From JAERML01 sp035687895 (GTDB lineage: Bacteria > Bacteroidota > Ignavibacteria > UBA10030 > UBA6906): 5,179 nucleotides of DNA. The stretch is from contig DASRUE010000018.1 in the NCBI GenBank assembly GCA_035687895.1, positions 1-5,179 of the forward strand, read 5' to 3'. A program made the position numbers and the translations under genes. Below, in pieces: positions 1 through 5,179 of this stretch; position 1 is the stretch's first letter, and each line of letters opens with the position of its first letter. The notes beneath the pieces were generated by a model that worked only from the letters and a program-made list of their open reading frames with translations, was not told the DNA's origin and did not search any database.

Positions 1-726
1 TTTCCACATCATGAATGCGAGATTGCGCAGAGTGAAGGGGCAACGGGAAAGCCGTTCGTAAAATACTGGCTCCATAACAACATGGTAACGGTGAACGGCC
101 AGAAGATGGGGAAGTCCCTGGGGAATTTTACGACGCTGAAAGATGCATTCAAGAAGTGGAGGCCGGAGGTGATTCGGTTCTTCATTCTCCAGAGTCATTA
201 TCGCAGCACGCTCGACTTCTCCAACGAAGCGATCGAAGGTGCGGCAAAGGGGCTGCAGCGCCTTGCCAACACCATGAGCATACTCAAGGAGAAAAGGCGG
301 GCCACCGGGGCCGGCGGGAAACACATTCCTACTGACCTCGCAAAGTACAAAGCTGATTTTCTCGCGGCAATGGACGACGATCTGAATACGCCTCAAGCGA
401 TCGCGGTATTGTTTGACCTGAGTCGCGACGTGAACCAACACCTTGCCTCGATTGAGGCCTTTGCAGGCGGTGGATTGCAGGGGATCGAGGGGCTGTTCAA
501 GGAACTTGCAGAAGGAATTCTCGGGATGACGCTAAGCGACACCGATGCGGGGTCGAGCAACGCGTCGCTTGAAAGCGGATTGATGGACCTGATCATCGCC
601 CTGCGCCAGGAGATCCGCGCACAAAAACTCTGGCCGCTCTCGGACAAAATTCGCGATGGCCTGGCCGGACTGGGAATTGCACTCGAGGATAGAAAAGAGG
701 GTACAACATGGAAACGAACATTGTGA
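1..726 (+). CDS. cysS: Cysteinyl-tRNA synthetase, C-terminal part (5' end outside window)
   Basis: Cytoplasmic class I aminoacyl-tRNA synthetase that attaches cysteine to tRNA-Cys. The reading frame is open from base 1, and 241 residues are visible. This is roughly the C-terminal half of a family usually about 460-500 residues long, so the first visible Met codon (82) is internal. Fragment residues 1-10 read FPHHECEIAQ. By comparison with the E. coli enzyme, His3 and Glu7 match zinc ligands His234 and Glu238, which recognise the cysteine thiol. KMGKS at residues 35-39 is the ATP-binding KMSKS loop, followed by LGNF. Next comes the helical DALR/anticodon-binding region (HYRSTLDFS near residue 65). 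The C-terminus, DKIRDGL...GIALED...GTTWKR, is the normal family ending, so the 3' end is complete. HHECE and KMGKS are variants I associate with the Bacteroidota/Chlorobiota lineage. The stop at 724-726 lies 16 bases before the amidohydrolase start, which suggests cotranscription. Confidence 0.97.
   Translation, partial: FPHHECEIAQSEGATGKPFVKYWLHNNMVTVNGQKMGKSLGNFTTLKDAFKKWRPEVIRFFILQSHYRSTLDFSNEAIEGAAKGLQRLANTMSILKEKRRATGAGGKHIPTDLAKYKADFLAAMDDDLNTPQAIAVLFDLSRDVNQHLASIEAFAGGGLQGIEGLFKELAEGILGMTLSDTDAGSSNASLESGLMDLIIALRQEIRAQKLWPLSDKIRDGLAGLGIALEDRKEGTTWKRTL
695..701 (+). promoter_or_regulatory. Strong Shine-Dalgarno sequence inside the cysS 3' end
   Basis: AAGAGGG lies six bases before an ATG at 708. 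It is the best ribosome binding site in the cysS/amidohydrolase junction, but the ATG it serves opens only a seven-codon ORF. It could load ribosomes for that small ORF and so, by termination and restart, for the amidohydrolase. The match and spacing are seen directly; the role is inferred. Confidence 0.4.
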
Positions 727-731
727 GCTGA
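708..731 (+). CDS. Seven-codon ORF overlapping the cysS stop (possible leader or coupling ORF)
   Basis: ATG at 708, preceded by AAGAGGG at optimal spacing, encodes METNIVS and stops with TGA at 729-731. It is in a different frame from both cysS and the amidohydrolase. It overlaps the last 19 bases of cysS and ends 11 bases before the amidohydrolase ATG at 743. That ATG has no good Shine-Dalgarno sequence of its own. The arrangement would suit translational coupling, in which ribosomes end at 731 and restart at 743. It could equally be chance, or a former start codon disconnected by a small indel. The peptide itself has no recognisable function. Confidence 0.25.
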   Translation: METNIVS

Positions 732-742
732 TCTCTCCGCCG

Positions 743-2326
743 ATGGATGCACTCAAAATCATTGCCAACGGATTCGTCCTCACCTGCGACCCCCAGAATC
801 GCGGGGGAGCGTATAATCTCCTCATCCGCAATGGTCGCATTGCCGAGATCTCCGATAGCCTCGACCTGTTTACGGCACTCCATCCTTATGCAACGATTAT
901 TGACGCCTCCGGCAAACTCATTGTTCCCGGCTTCGTCAATGCGCACTTCCATTCCGACAGCGTCCTCCTGCAAGCGCGCACGAACGGCATGCATTTCGGC
1001 CTCTGGAAACACGATATCCGTTTTCAGGAATGTGACAAAAAGCTCCTGGAGCCCGGCAGTTATGATGATGTCCGGAGTCTTTATCTCGCGTCGTACTTCA
1101 GCCATCTGAAATCCGGAGTCACCAGCGTTGGAGAGTTCGGCCCTCCTGTTGACAGCAAGGGGTTGATTCAGCTCCTGCAGGCAATTGACCGGACGGAAGT
1201 GAAGAGTGTGGTCACGCTCCAGAATTGGGACCAGATCCGGCAGGCAAATGAACTCGGCCCCAAGCGACCAAAGTTCATGGTCAGCATCGGGAGGGAGGAG
1301 GACTTTACGGTTTACAGCTTTGAAAACCTGACCCGGGCCGCGCGGGATCTGGGTGTTCCGTTGATCGCTCATCTGGCAGAGCAGCGGGACGATGTGGAAA
1401 TTGTAAAGAAGAACTTTCAGAAGAACGCGCTGGCGTTGTTACGGGACTACAACGCCCTCCAGCCGGGCACGTTGCTCGTACATCTGAACCATGTTACAGA
1501 ATCCGAAATCGACCTGGTCGAGCAACTATCAGCCACTGTTGCCATTGCGCCTCGCTCCACCGCATTCAAGCAGACGGGTTATCCAGCTCTGCGCTCTCTC
1601 ACGCGTCGCAATGTGCGCCTTTGCATAAGCACGGACTGGGCAAATCAGGACGTGCTTCTTGAGCTCCGATTCCTCCACGAGCTCCCCTTGCTTGTCTCGG
1701 GCATCCGTCAGCTCTCGCCCATGGAGCTCCTCCGGATGGCAACCATCAATGGCGCGTATGCCCTGGGTCTTTCGGCGGAAACTGGTTCCATGGAGCCGGG
1801 GAAAAGCGCTGACCTGACATTCTTCAACCTCTCAGACATCCGTGTGCCGTTCACTGCGAGCCGCCCAACTGCGGAAGAATTGGCGCTCCTCCTCGTTCGG
1901 TCTCTTACATCCCGCGACATTTCTGACGTCATGATCGATGGTGAGTTCTATGTAGGAAGAGGTGAGATCATGACGATGTCGGAAGAAGATGTGGTGGAAG
2001 GATTCCGAAAGACATTTGATCGGTTCTTCCCCGTGTCTTCCCGTCCACTTCCATCCGAACCGGAGGAGTTGGCGGCGGAGCGGCCCGCGGGGACGAGGGG
2101 AAAGGTTCTTCTGTTTGTTCCAGAACAACGCGTTCCCGCAGAAGGGGTGGAGGGATTTGAAGAAGGGTTCCAGATCATCCAACCTCCTCCGGGAGTCTTT
2201 GAGATCAAGAATAATTCTGTGAACATGCAGCCACCTCCGGCCCTACCACCACCCAAAGCCCCCGGCCCGAAACCGGAACTCTCAAAGGATGTAAAGCGCA
2301 TCTTCGGTGAAGACGAAGGTTTCTAA
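743..2326 (+). CDS. Amidohydrolase-superfamily metal-dependent hydrolase/deaminase with proline-rich C-terminal tail
   Basis: Predicted cytoplasmic metalloenzyme of 527 residues, in the TRZ/ATZ-like branch that includes guanine, cytosine and S-adenosylhomocysteine deaminases. The substrate cannot be told from sequence. An N-terminal beta-sandwich part (IIANGFVLTC, LLIRNGRIAEIS) precedes the barrel. Metal and catalytic residues match the family: His68 and His70 (NAHFHS), His210 and Glu213 (HLAE), His247 in LLVHLNHV, and Asp298 (STDWAN). MATINGAYALGL and GSMEPGKSADL (about 332-358) are typical closing motifs. The usual HCPRSN-type strand reads VAIAPRST, so the substrate pocket may differ. Residues from about 434 on form an extra tail with 18 Pro in 94 positions and three PPP runs. 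ATG 743 was chosen because residues 1-20 then align with the family N-terminus. An in-frame ATG at 656 would add 29 unrelated residues inside cysS. The ATG at 743 lacks a good Shine-Dalgarno sequence. Superfamily is certain; function is open. Confidence 0.9.
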   Translation: MDALKIIANGFVLTCDPQNRGGAYNLLIRNGRIAEISDSLDLFTALHPYATIIDASGKLIVPGFVNAHFHSDSVLLQARTNGMHFGLWKHDIRFQECDKKLLEPGSYDDVRSLYLASYFSHLKSGVTSVGEFGPPVDSKGLIQLLQAIDRTEVKSVVTLQNWDQIRQANELGPKRPKFMVSIGREEDFTVYSFENLTRAARDLGVPLIAHLAEQRDDVEIVKKNFQKNALALLRDYNALQPGTLLVHLNHVTESEIDLVEQLSATVAIAPRSTAFKQTGYPALRSLTRRNVRLCISTDWANQDVLLELRFLHELPLLVSGIRQLSPMELLRMATINGAYALGLSAETGSMEPGKSADLTFFNLSDIRVPFTASRPTAEELALLLVRSLTSRDISDVMIDGEFYVGRGEIMTMSEEDVVEGFRKTFDRFFPVSSRPLPSEPEELAAERPAGTRGKVLLFVPEQRVPAEGVEGFEEGFQIIQPPPGVFEIKNNSVNMQPPPALPPPKAPGPKPELSKDVKRIFGEDEGF

Positions 2327-2398
2327 CTGCATTGCATTTCCACCATCGCTTGATTGTTCCTTCCTCATTCCCTACTTTGAAGAACGAGCCTTTGCCTT

Positions 2399-2403
2399 GG
2401 GAG
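2399..2403 (+). promoter_or_regulatory. Shine-Dalgarno sequence favouring the GTG 2409 start
   Basis: GGGAG lies five bases before the GTG at 2409. This spacing, together with the signal peptide that starts right after that GTG, favours 2409 over the upstream GTG at 2307 as the start of the beta-barrel gene. Confidence 0.45.
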
Positions 2404-2408
2404 TTGGT

Positions 2409-3179
2409 GTGTATCGTCGAACCGTTTGCGTCTGTTTTCTGTTTGGAATAGTAGCGCCGTATTTACTGGGGCAAGGCTCTGCAGGTACTGCGGGGAACAT
2501 AGAGCCACGGTACCTTGTCGACATTCCCACAGCTGGAATGTTGGGGAAGGGGATGTTCGGCCTCGACGTAGACTTCTATCAACAGGGTGGCGTAGTACTC
2601 AGCCTCTCGGCAGGAATCCTCGACCGGCTCAGTTTTGGTCTTTCGTACGGGGGCTCGAACCTTCTCGGTTCAGATGAGCCTGTGATGAACCCGATTCCCG
2701 GCGCGAACATCAAGATCAGGGTGATCGAAGAGAACATGGTGTTACCAGCGATCGCCATCGGGTTTGACTCGCAGGGAAAGGATGGATATCTGAAGGATTT
2801 GAATCGCTATGTGATCAAGTCCCCCGGCTTTTACGCGACAGCAAGCAAGAACTATTCACTGCTTGGGTATTTCTCTCTTCACGGTGGAGTGAATTACAGT
2901 CTTGAGCGCGGCGATGACGATAAGGACGTCAATCTTTTTGGAGGTGTCGAAAAGACGATTGGTCCGGTGGTGTCCGTGCTGCTGGAGTACAATTTGGGTG
3001 CGAACGATACGAATGGGGATGCTCCGGGCAGAGGGCGTGGTTACCTGAATGCCGGATTGAAGTGCTCCATTAGCGGTGGCCTTACGCTTGGGGTGAACCT
3101 GAAGGATCTTCTGAAGAATGGCAATACCGTTCACGTCGGAAATAGAACCGTGAAAATCGAATATGCGAAGTCCTTCTGA
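2409..3179 (+). CDS. Predicted outer-membrane beta-barrel protein, possibly YjbH-like
   Basis: Exported protein of 256 residues from the GTG at 2409. Residues 1-22 look like a Sec signal peptide: two Arg, then a hydrophobic core VCVCFLFGIVAPYLL, with likely cleavage near LGQ-GS. The mature part consists of alternating polar/hydrophobic, glycine-rich strands (for example LSFGLSYGGS, FSLHGGVNYS, PVVSVLLEYNLG, YLNAGLKC). It ends KIEYAKSF, with the C-terminal Phe typical of barrels assembled by the BAM complex. The phrases AIAIGFDS and GFYATASKNY resemble YjbH-type outer-membrane proteins, but this is from memory and uncertain. The same frame is open back to a GTG at 2307, which would give 290 residues and a 20-base overlap with the amidohydrolase. 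That version puts 34 uncharacteristic residues before the signal peptide, so the shorter form is preferred. It starts 82 bases after the amidohydrolase stop and may be cotranscribed with it. Role unknown. Confidence 0.75.
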   Translation: MYRRTVCVCFLFGIVAPYLLGQGSAGTAGNIEPRYLVDIPTAGMLGKGMFGLDVDFYQQGGVVLSLSAGILDRLSFGLSYGGSNLLGSDEPVMNPIPGANIKIRVIEENMVLPAIAIGFDSQGKDGYLKDLNRYVIKSPGFYATASKNYSLLGYFSLHGGVNYSLERGDDDKDVNLFGGVEKTIGPVVSVLLEYNLGANDTNGDAPGRGRGYLNAGLKCSISGGLTLGVNLKDLLKNGNTVHVGNRTVKIEYAKSF

Positions 3180-3383
3180 TGTGTAGTATATTGAACGCCC
3201 GATTGGTTCTTGTCCAATAATATGCACAAGTTGACAGACACAGATGGCGGGACTCGTAAACAAAAGGTTGAAACAGGGTGATTTGGGGGTAAGAAGGCCG
3301 TCGTTCTGATTTGTCGGCTGGCACCAATATTGTAATCACCATAAGTGCTTACGGAAATCTTTCACGGAAGCGAGGGTAGGTAT
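3180..3383 (+). other. Intergenic region with no supported gene
   Basis: These 204 bases separate the beta-barrel gene from the lipoprotein gene. ORFs through here on either strand are short and have no recognisable product. A perfect TTGACA occurs at 3231-3236, but the sequence 17 bases later (TCGTAA) is a poor -10 match. ATTGG (3202-3206) and CCAAT (3214-3218) could form a five-base stem with a seven-base loop; it has no following T run, so it is not a convincing terminator. The region probably holds the promoter and leader of the lipoprotein gene, but I cannot place them. Confidence 0.4.
3372..3380 (+). promoter_or_regulatory. Ribosome binding site for the lipoprotein gene
   Basis: GAGGGTAGG ends three bases before the ATG at 3384; its GAGG core is eight bases away. 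It fixes the start at 3384 rather than the in-frame GTG at 3345, which has no such site and would put 13 extra residues before the lipoprotein signal. Confidence 0.65.
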
Positions 3384-4295
3384 ATGAAAACGCTTGAACG
3401 AATTCCATTCATGGTGTTGGTTGTGTTCTCGGGATGGCTGCTGGCGGGATGTTACACCCAGGTGGGGACGGTCCGTCCAGAGGGTCCTGAGAATTCCACC
3501 CAGGAACAGAGCACCACGGACGACGGCGAGACCTATGACAATGATTCGTTGCAAGGGGAGAATGAATATTTTGATGGGAACGGCTACGCGGAACCCCGCT
3601 ACGGATTCAACTATTACTATCCAACGTTCTCGATGGGTTTCGGTTACGGTTACTATGAGCCGTGGTACTGGAGGCAATCACTCTGGTATTCATATTACGA
3701 TCCATTCTGGTGCGGTACTTACTACCCCGCGTACTACGCAGGGTGGTATCCTCCGTTCGGGTATTACTATCCACCCTACTATTCTGGTGGTGGATACAGA
3801 TACACATATGGTGGAGGACGGGGAGGCACGACACGCACGATAGGATCAACGCGGGGAAGCGGTTCGACACGAGGGGATGGCGGCACAATCTCTCGCGGTA
3901 GCAGCTCTTCCGGTAGTACCGCTCTGCCGACAGGTGTTCGCTCAGGGAGTGGTGGTTCGGGTCGCGCCAAAGAGGCGACACCGAAGGTATCGACCAGCCG
4001 AAGAAAAAGTGATGCAGGAAACCGTGGAGGCTCACGCAGCGGCGAAAGTGTCCGTGGTGGGAATACACGTTCGGGCGGAGGCAAGCAGGCAACACCTCCC
4101 CGTGTTCGACGCGAAGCTGCACCAAGGCCTGCGCCTGCACCACGTGAAGACCGGGGAACACAAAGAGGAGATGCCGGTCAGTCGGGTGGGCGTTCGTATA
4201 CTCCACCCCCATCACCACCTGCACAGAGCAGTCCTCCGCCTGCACAATCAGCACCGCCAACAAACACCGGTGCACGCGGCGGCAATCGGCGGTAG
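3384..4295 (+). CDS. Low-complexity lipoprotein with acidic, aromatic-rich and basic Arg/Gly blocks
   Basis: Predicted lipoprotein of 303 residues. The signal peptide has Lys2 and Arg6, a hydrophobic core and the lipobox LLAGC, so Cys23 should be lipidated after signal peptidase II cleavage. The residues after Cys (YTQVGT) lack Asp at +2 and lack an acidic surface-export signal of the Bacteroidota type, so outer-membrane anchoring facing the periplasm is the simplest guess. Three blocks follow. Residues 24-72 are acidic (12 Asp/Glu, 2 Arg). Residues 73-142 have 34 aromatics in 70 positions (24 Tyr, 5 Trp, 5 Phe) in phrases such as YYYPTF, WYSYYDPFW and YYPPYY. Residues 143-303 are rich in Gly, Ser, Arg and Pro, with about 28 Arg/Lys against 8 Asp/Glu, many RGG/RSG/TRG units and a closing PPP-containing stretch. 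No enzymatic domain is visible. The composition suggests a disordered adhesive, structural or polymer-binding protein. Function unknown; the lipoprotein call is firm. Confidence 0.88.
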   Translation: MKTLERIPFMVLVVFSGWLLAGCYTQVGTVRPEGPENSTQEQSTTDDGETYDNDSLQGENEYFDGNGYAEPRYGFNYYYPTFSMGFGYGYYEPWYWRQSLWYSYYDPFWCGTYYPAYYAGWYPPFGYYYPPYYSGGGYRYTYGGGRGGTTRTIGSTRGSGSTRGDGGTISRGSSSSGSTALPTGVRSGSGGSGRAKEATPKVSTSRRKSDAGNRGGSRSGESVRGGNTRSGGGKQATPPRVRREAAPRPAPAPREDRGTQRGDAGQSGGRSYTPPPSPPAQSSPPPAQSAPPTNTGARGGNRR

Positions 4296-4314
4296 GTGTT
4301 CATTCGGCGCATAC

Positions 4315-4322
4315 TAACTTTG
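4315..4322 (+). promoter_or_regulatory. Possible Bacteroidota-type -7 promoter element (TAnnTTTG)
   Basis: TAACTTTG matches the TAnnTTTG -7 consensus known for the primary sigma factor of Bacteroidota. It lies 33 bases before the ATG at 4356, in the short gap after the lipoprotein stop. No TTTG or TTG is visible at the expected -33 position, so half of the promoter is missing, and an eight-base degenerate motif can occur by chance. Confidence 0.25.
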
Positions 4323-4355
4323 GAAATTCTTAAGCGGAAAGGAATGTCGCGAATA

Positions 4356-5179
4356 ATGAAACGTATGTGGTGGGCAGGAGTACTTGTTGTTGGGTTCCTT
4401 TCGTCAGGGTATGCACAATTTCCGGAGGACGCACTCCGCTTCTCTACATCAGGGCTTGGCACCGGCGCACGTGCACTCGGGATGGGAAATGCGTACACCG
4501 GTGTTGCCAGCGATTTCAGCGCGCTGTTCTGGAACCCCGCCGGACTTGCACAGCTTGAACACGGAGAGTTCTCGTTCGGCCTCTCACATCTGAACTTCAA
4601 GGATAACAGCACCTTTTTTAATGCAAACGAGCCCTATACCAACAACGCCACCAAACTGAACTCCCTTGGCTTAGTGTTCCCGTTTCCCGTGCGACGAGGA
4701 AGCGCCGTGCTTGCATTTGGATACAACCGCCAGAGTGATTTCACCACCGGAGTCTCCTTTCAGGGGTTCAACCCGAATAGCAGCATCATTCAGACATTCG
4801 CACGGGATAGTGCATTCTATCCTTCCGATCTCTCCGGAAACATTGCCTATCAGCTCTACCTTGCTGACATTGATACGAACACCGGCCGGTTCATTAGTCC
4901 GATTAGGAACAGGGTGACACAAACTGGCCGTGTTCTGGAAGGGGGAGGGCTGAATAACTGGTCCATCGGCGGTGCGATTGACATTGGCCGGAATGTTTCG
5001 GTCGGTCTTGCGCTTACCTATATATCGGGCACGTATACCTACGAACGGACTTTCACAGAGCAAGACAACAACGGTATCTACACGGCTCTTCCATACGATT
5101 TTGATCAGCTTACCCTGGAAGACAATGTCGAGAGCGATCTTTCTGGCGTGAACGCCAAGTTTGGGTTTATGTACCGTGC
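4356..5179 (+). CDS. Outer-membrane protein of the FadL/TodX/PorV type, N-terminal part (3' end outside window)
   Basis: The frame stays open to the right edge, giving 274 visible residues. The signal peptide is clear: Lys2 and Arg3, the hydrophobic core WWAGVLVVGFL, then SSGYA with likely cleavage before Gln21. The mature start contains GARALGMGNAYTGVASD (37-53) and SALFWNPAGLA (55-65). This glycine-rich plus WNPAGL signature is typical of FadL/TodX-family barrels and the related PorV/PorQ proteins of the Bacteroidota group. Alternating barrel strands follow (AVLAFGYNRQ, WSIGGAIDIG, SVGLALTYISGTYTYE). The usual role in the family is a barrel passing hydrophobic molecules, or in PorV a type IX secretion partner; which applies here cannot be judged. 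An in-frame ATG at 4344 (adding MSRI) is an equally possible start. GGAAAGGA at 4336-4343 is five bases from 4344 by its first GGA, or twelve from 4356 by AAGGA. The gene follows the lipoprotein stop by 60 bases. Confidence 0.85.
   Translation, partial: MKRMWWAGVLVVGFLSSGYAQFPEDALRFSTSGLGTGARALGMGNAYTGVASDFSALFWNPAGLAQLEHGEFSFGLSHLNFKDNSTFFNANEPYTNNATKLNSLGLVFPFPVRRGSAVLAFGYNRQSDFTTGVSFQGFNPNSSIIQTFARDSAFYPSDLSGNIAYQLYLADIDTNTGRFISPIRNRVTQTGRVLEGGGLNNWSIGGAIDIGRNVSVGLALTYISGTYTYERTFTEQDNNGIYTALPYDFDQLTLEDNVESDLSGVNAKFGFMYR

Noticed and set aside
593..1372. Long minus-strand open frame (259 codons) opposite the cysS end and the amidohydrolase
   Set aside because: It lies antisense to two genes with clear family motifs, and its translation has no recognisable domain. 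It is a shadow of the GC-rich coding frame.
2373..2379. TACTTTG as a Bacteroidota -7 promoter element for the beta-barrel gene
   Set aside because: Only one base separates TA from TTTG instead of two, and no -33 element was seen.
3202..3218. Inverted repeat ATTGG/CCAAT as a terminator after the beta-barrel gene
   Set aside because: Only five AT-rich base pairs and no following T run; easily expected by chance.
3231..3259. TTGACA as the -35 element of a sigma-70-type promoter
   Set aside because: The -35 match is perfect but the hexamer at 17-base spacing (TCGTAA) matches only two of six positions, and the FCB group often uses a different promoter consensus.
3607..4275. Minus-strand open frame (222 codons) opposite the lipoprotein gene
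   Set aside because: Its translation is His/Ser/Arg-rich, reflecting the repetitive Tyr/Gly/Ser codons of the + strand. The + strand has a ribosome binding site, a lipobox and a sensible stop.
3780..4290. Tandem DNA repeat or mobile element in the lipoprotein tail
   Set aside because: The repetition is at the level of amino-acid composition (Gly, Ser, Arg, Pro). No regular DNA unit, terminal inverted repeats or target duplication was seen.
3877..4317. Alternative + strand frame (146 codons) within the lipoprotein tail
   Set aside because: No ribosome binding site, no recognisable domain, and it overlaps the better-supported frame for nearly its whole length.

Overview
The window fits a Gram-negative member of the Bacteroidota/Chlorobiota/Ignavibacteriota (FCB) group. 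The main pointers are the cysteinyl-tRNA synthetase motif variants (HHECE and KMGKS in place of HHENE and KMSKS), three consecutive predicted envelope proteins with signal sequences, weak or non-standard ribosome binding sites on some genes, and moderate GC content (a little over 50% by eye). The assignment rests on motif recognition, not on a database search.

Layout: every gene is on the + strand. (1) 1-726 is the C-terminal half of cysteinyl-tRNA synthetase, cut by the left edge. (2) 743-2326 encodes an amidohydrolase-superfamily enzyme of the cytosolic deaminase type (TRZ/ATZ-like) with a full set of metal and catalytic residues and an unusual proline-rich C-terminal tail. A seven-codon ORF with a strong Shine-Dalgarno sequence (708-731) sits across the cysS stop just ahead of it. 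(3) About 2409-3179 encodes a predicted outer-membrane beta-barrel protein, possibly YjbH-like. (4) 3180-3383 is a 204-base intergenic stretch with no convincing gene. (5) 3384-4295 encodes a lipoprotein of extreme composition: an acidic linker, a Tyr/Trp/Phe-rich block, then a basic Arg/Gly/Ser/Pro tail. (6) From about 4356 to the right edge is the N-terminal part of an outer-membrane protein of the FadL/TodX/PorV type, open to the end of the window.

How the genes fit together: cysS and the amidohydrolase are close enough (16 bases apart) to share a transcript, but no common pathway is visible. The three downstream genes all encode exported proteins destined for the envelope and probably form a local envelope cluster. 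The most unusual item is the three-block lipoprotein. The next most unusual are the amidohydrolase tail and the tiny ORF before the amidohydrolase. No RNA genes, CRISPR arrays, insertion sequences or convincing hairpin terminators were seen.
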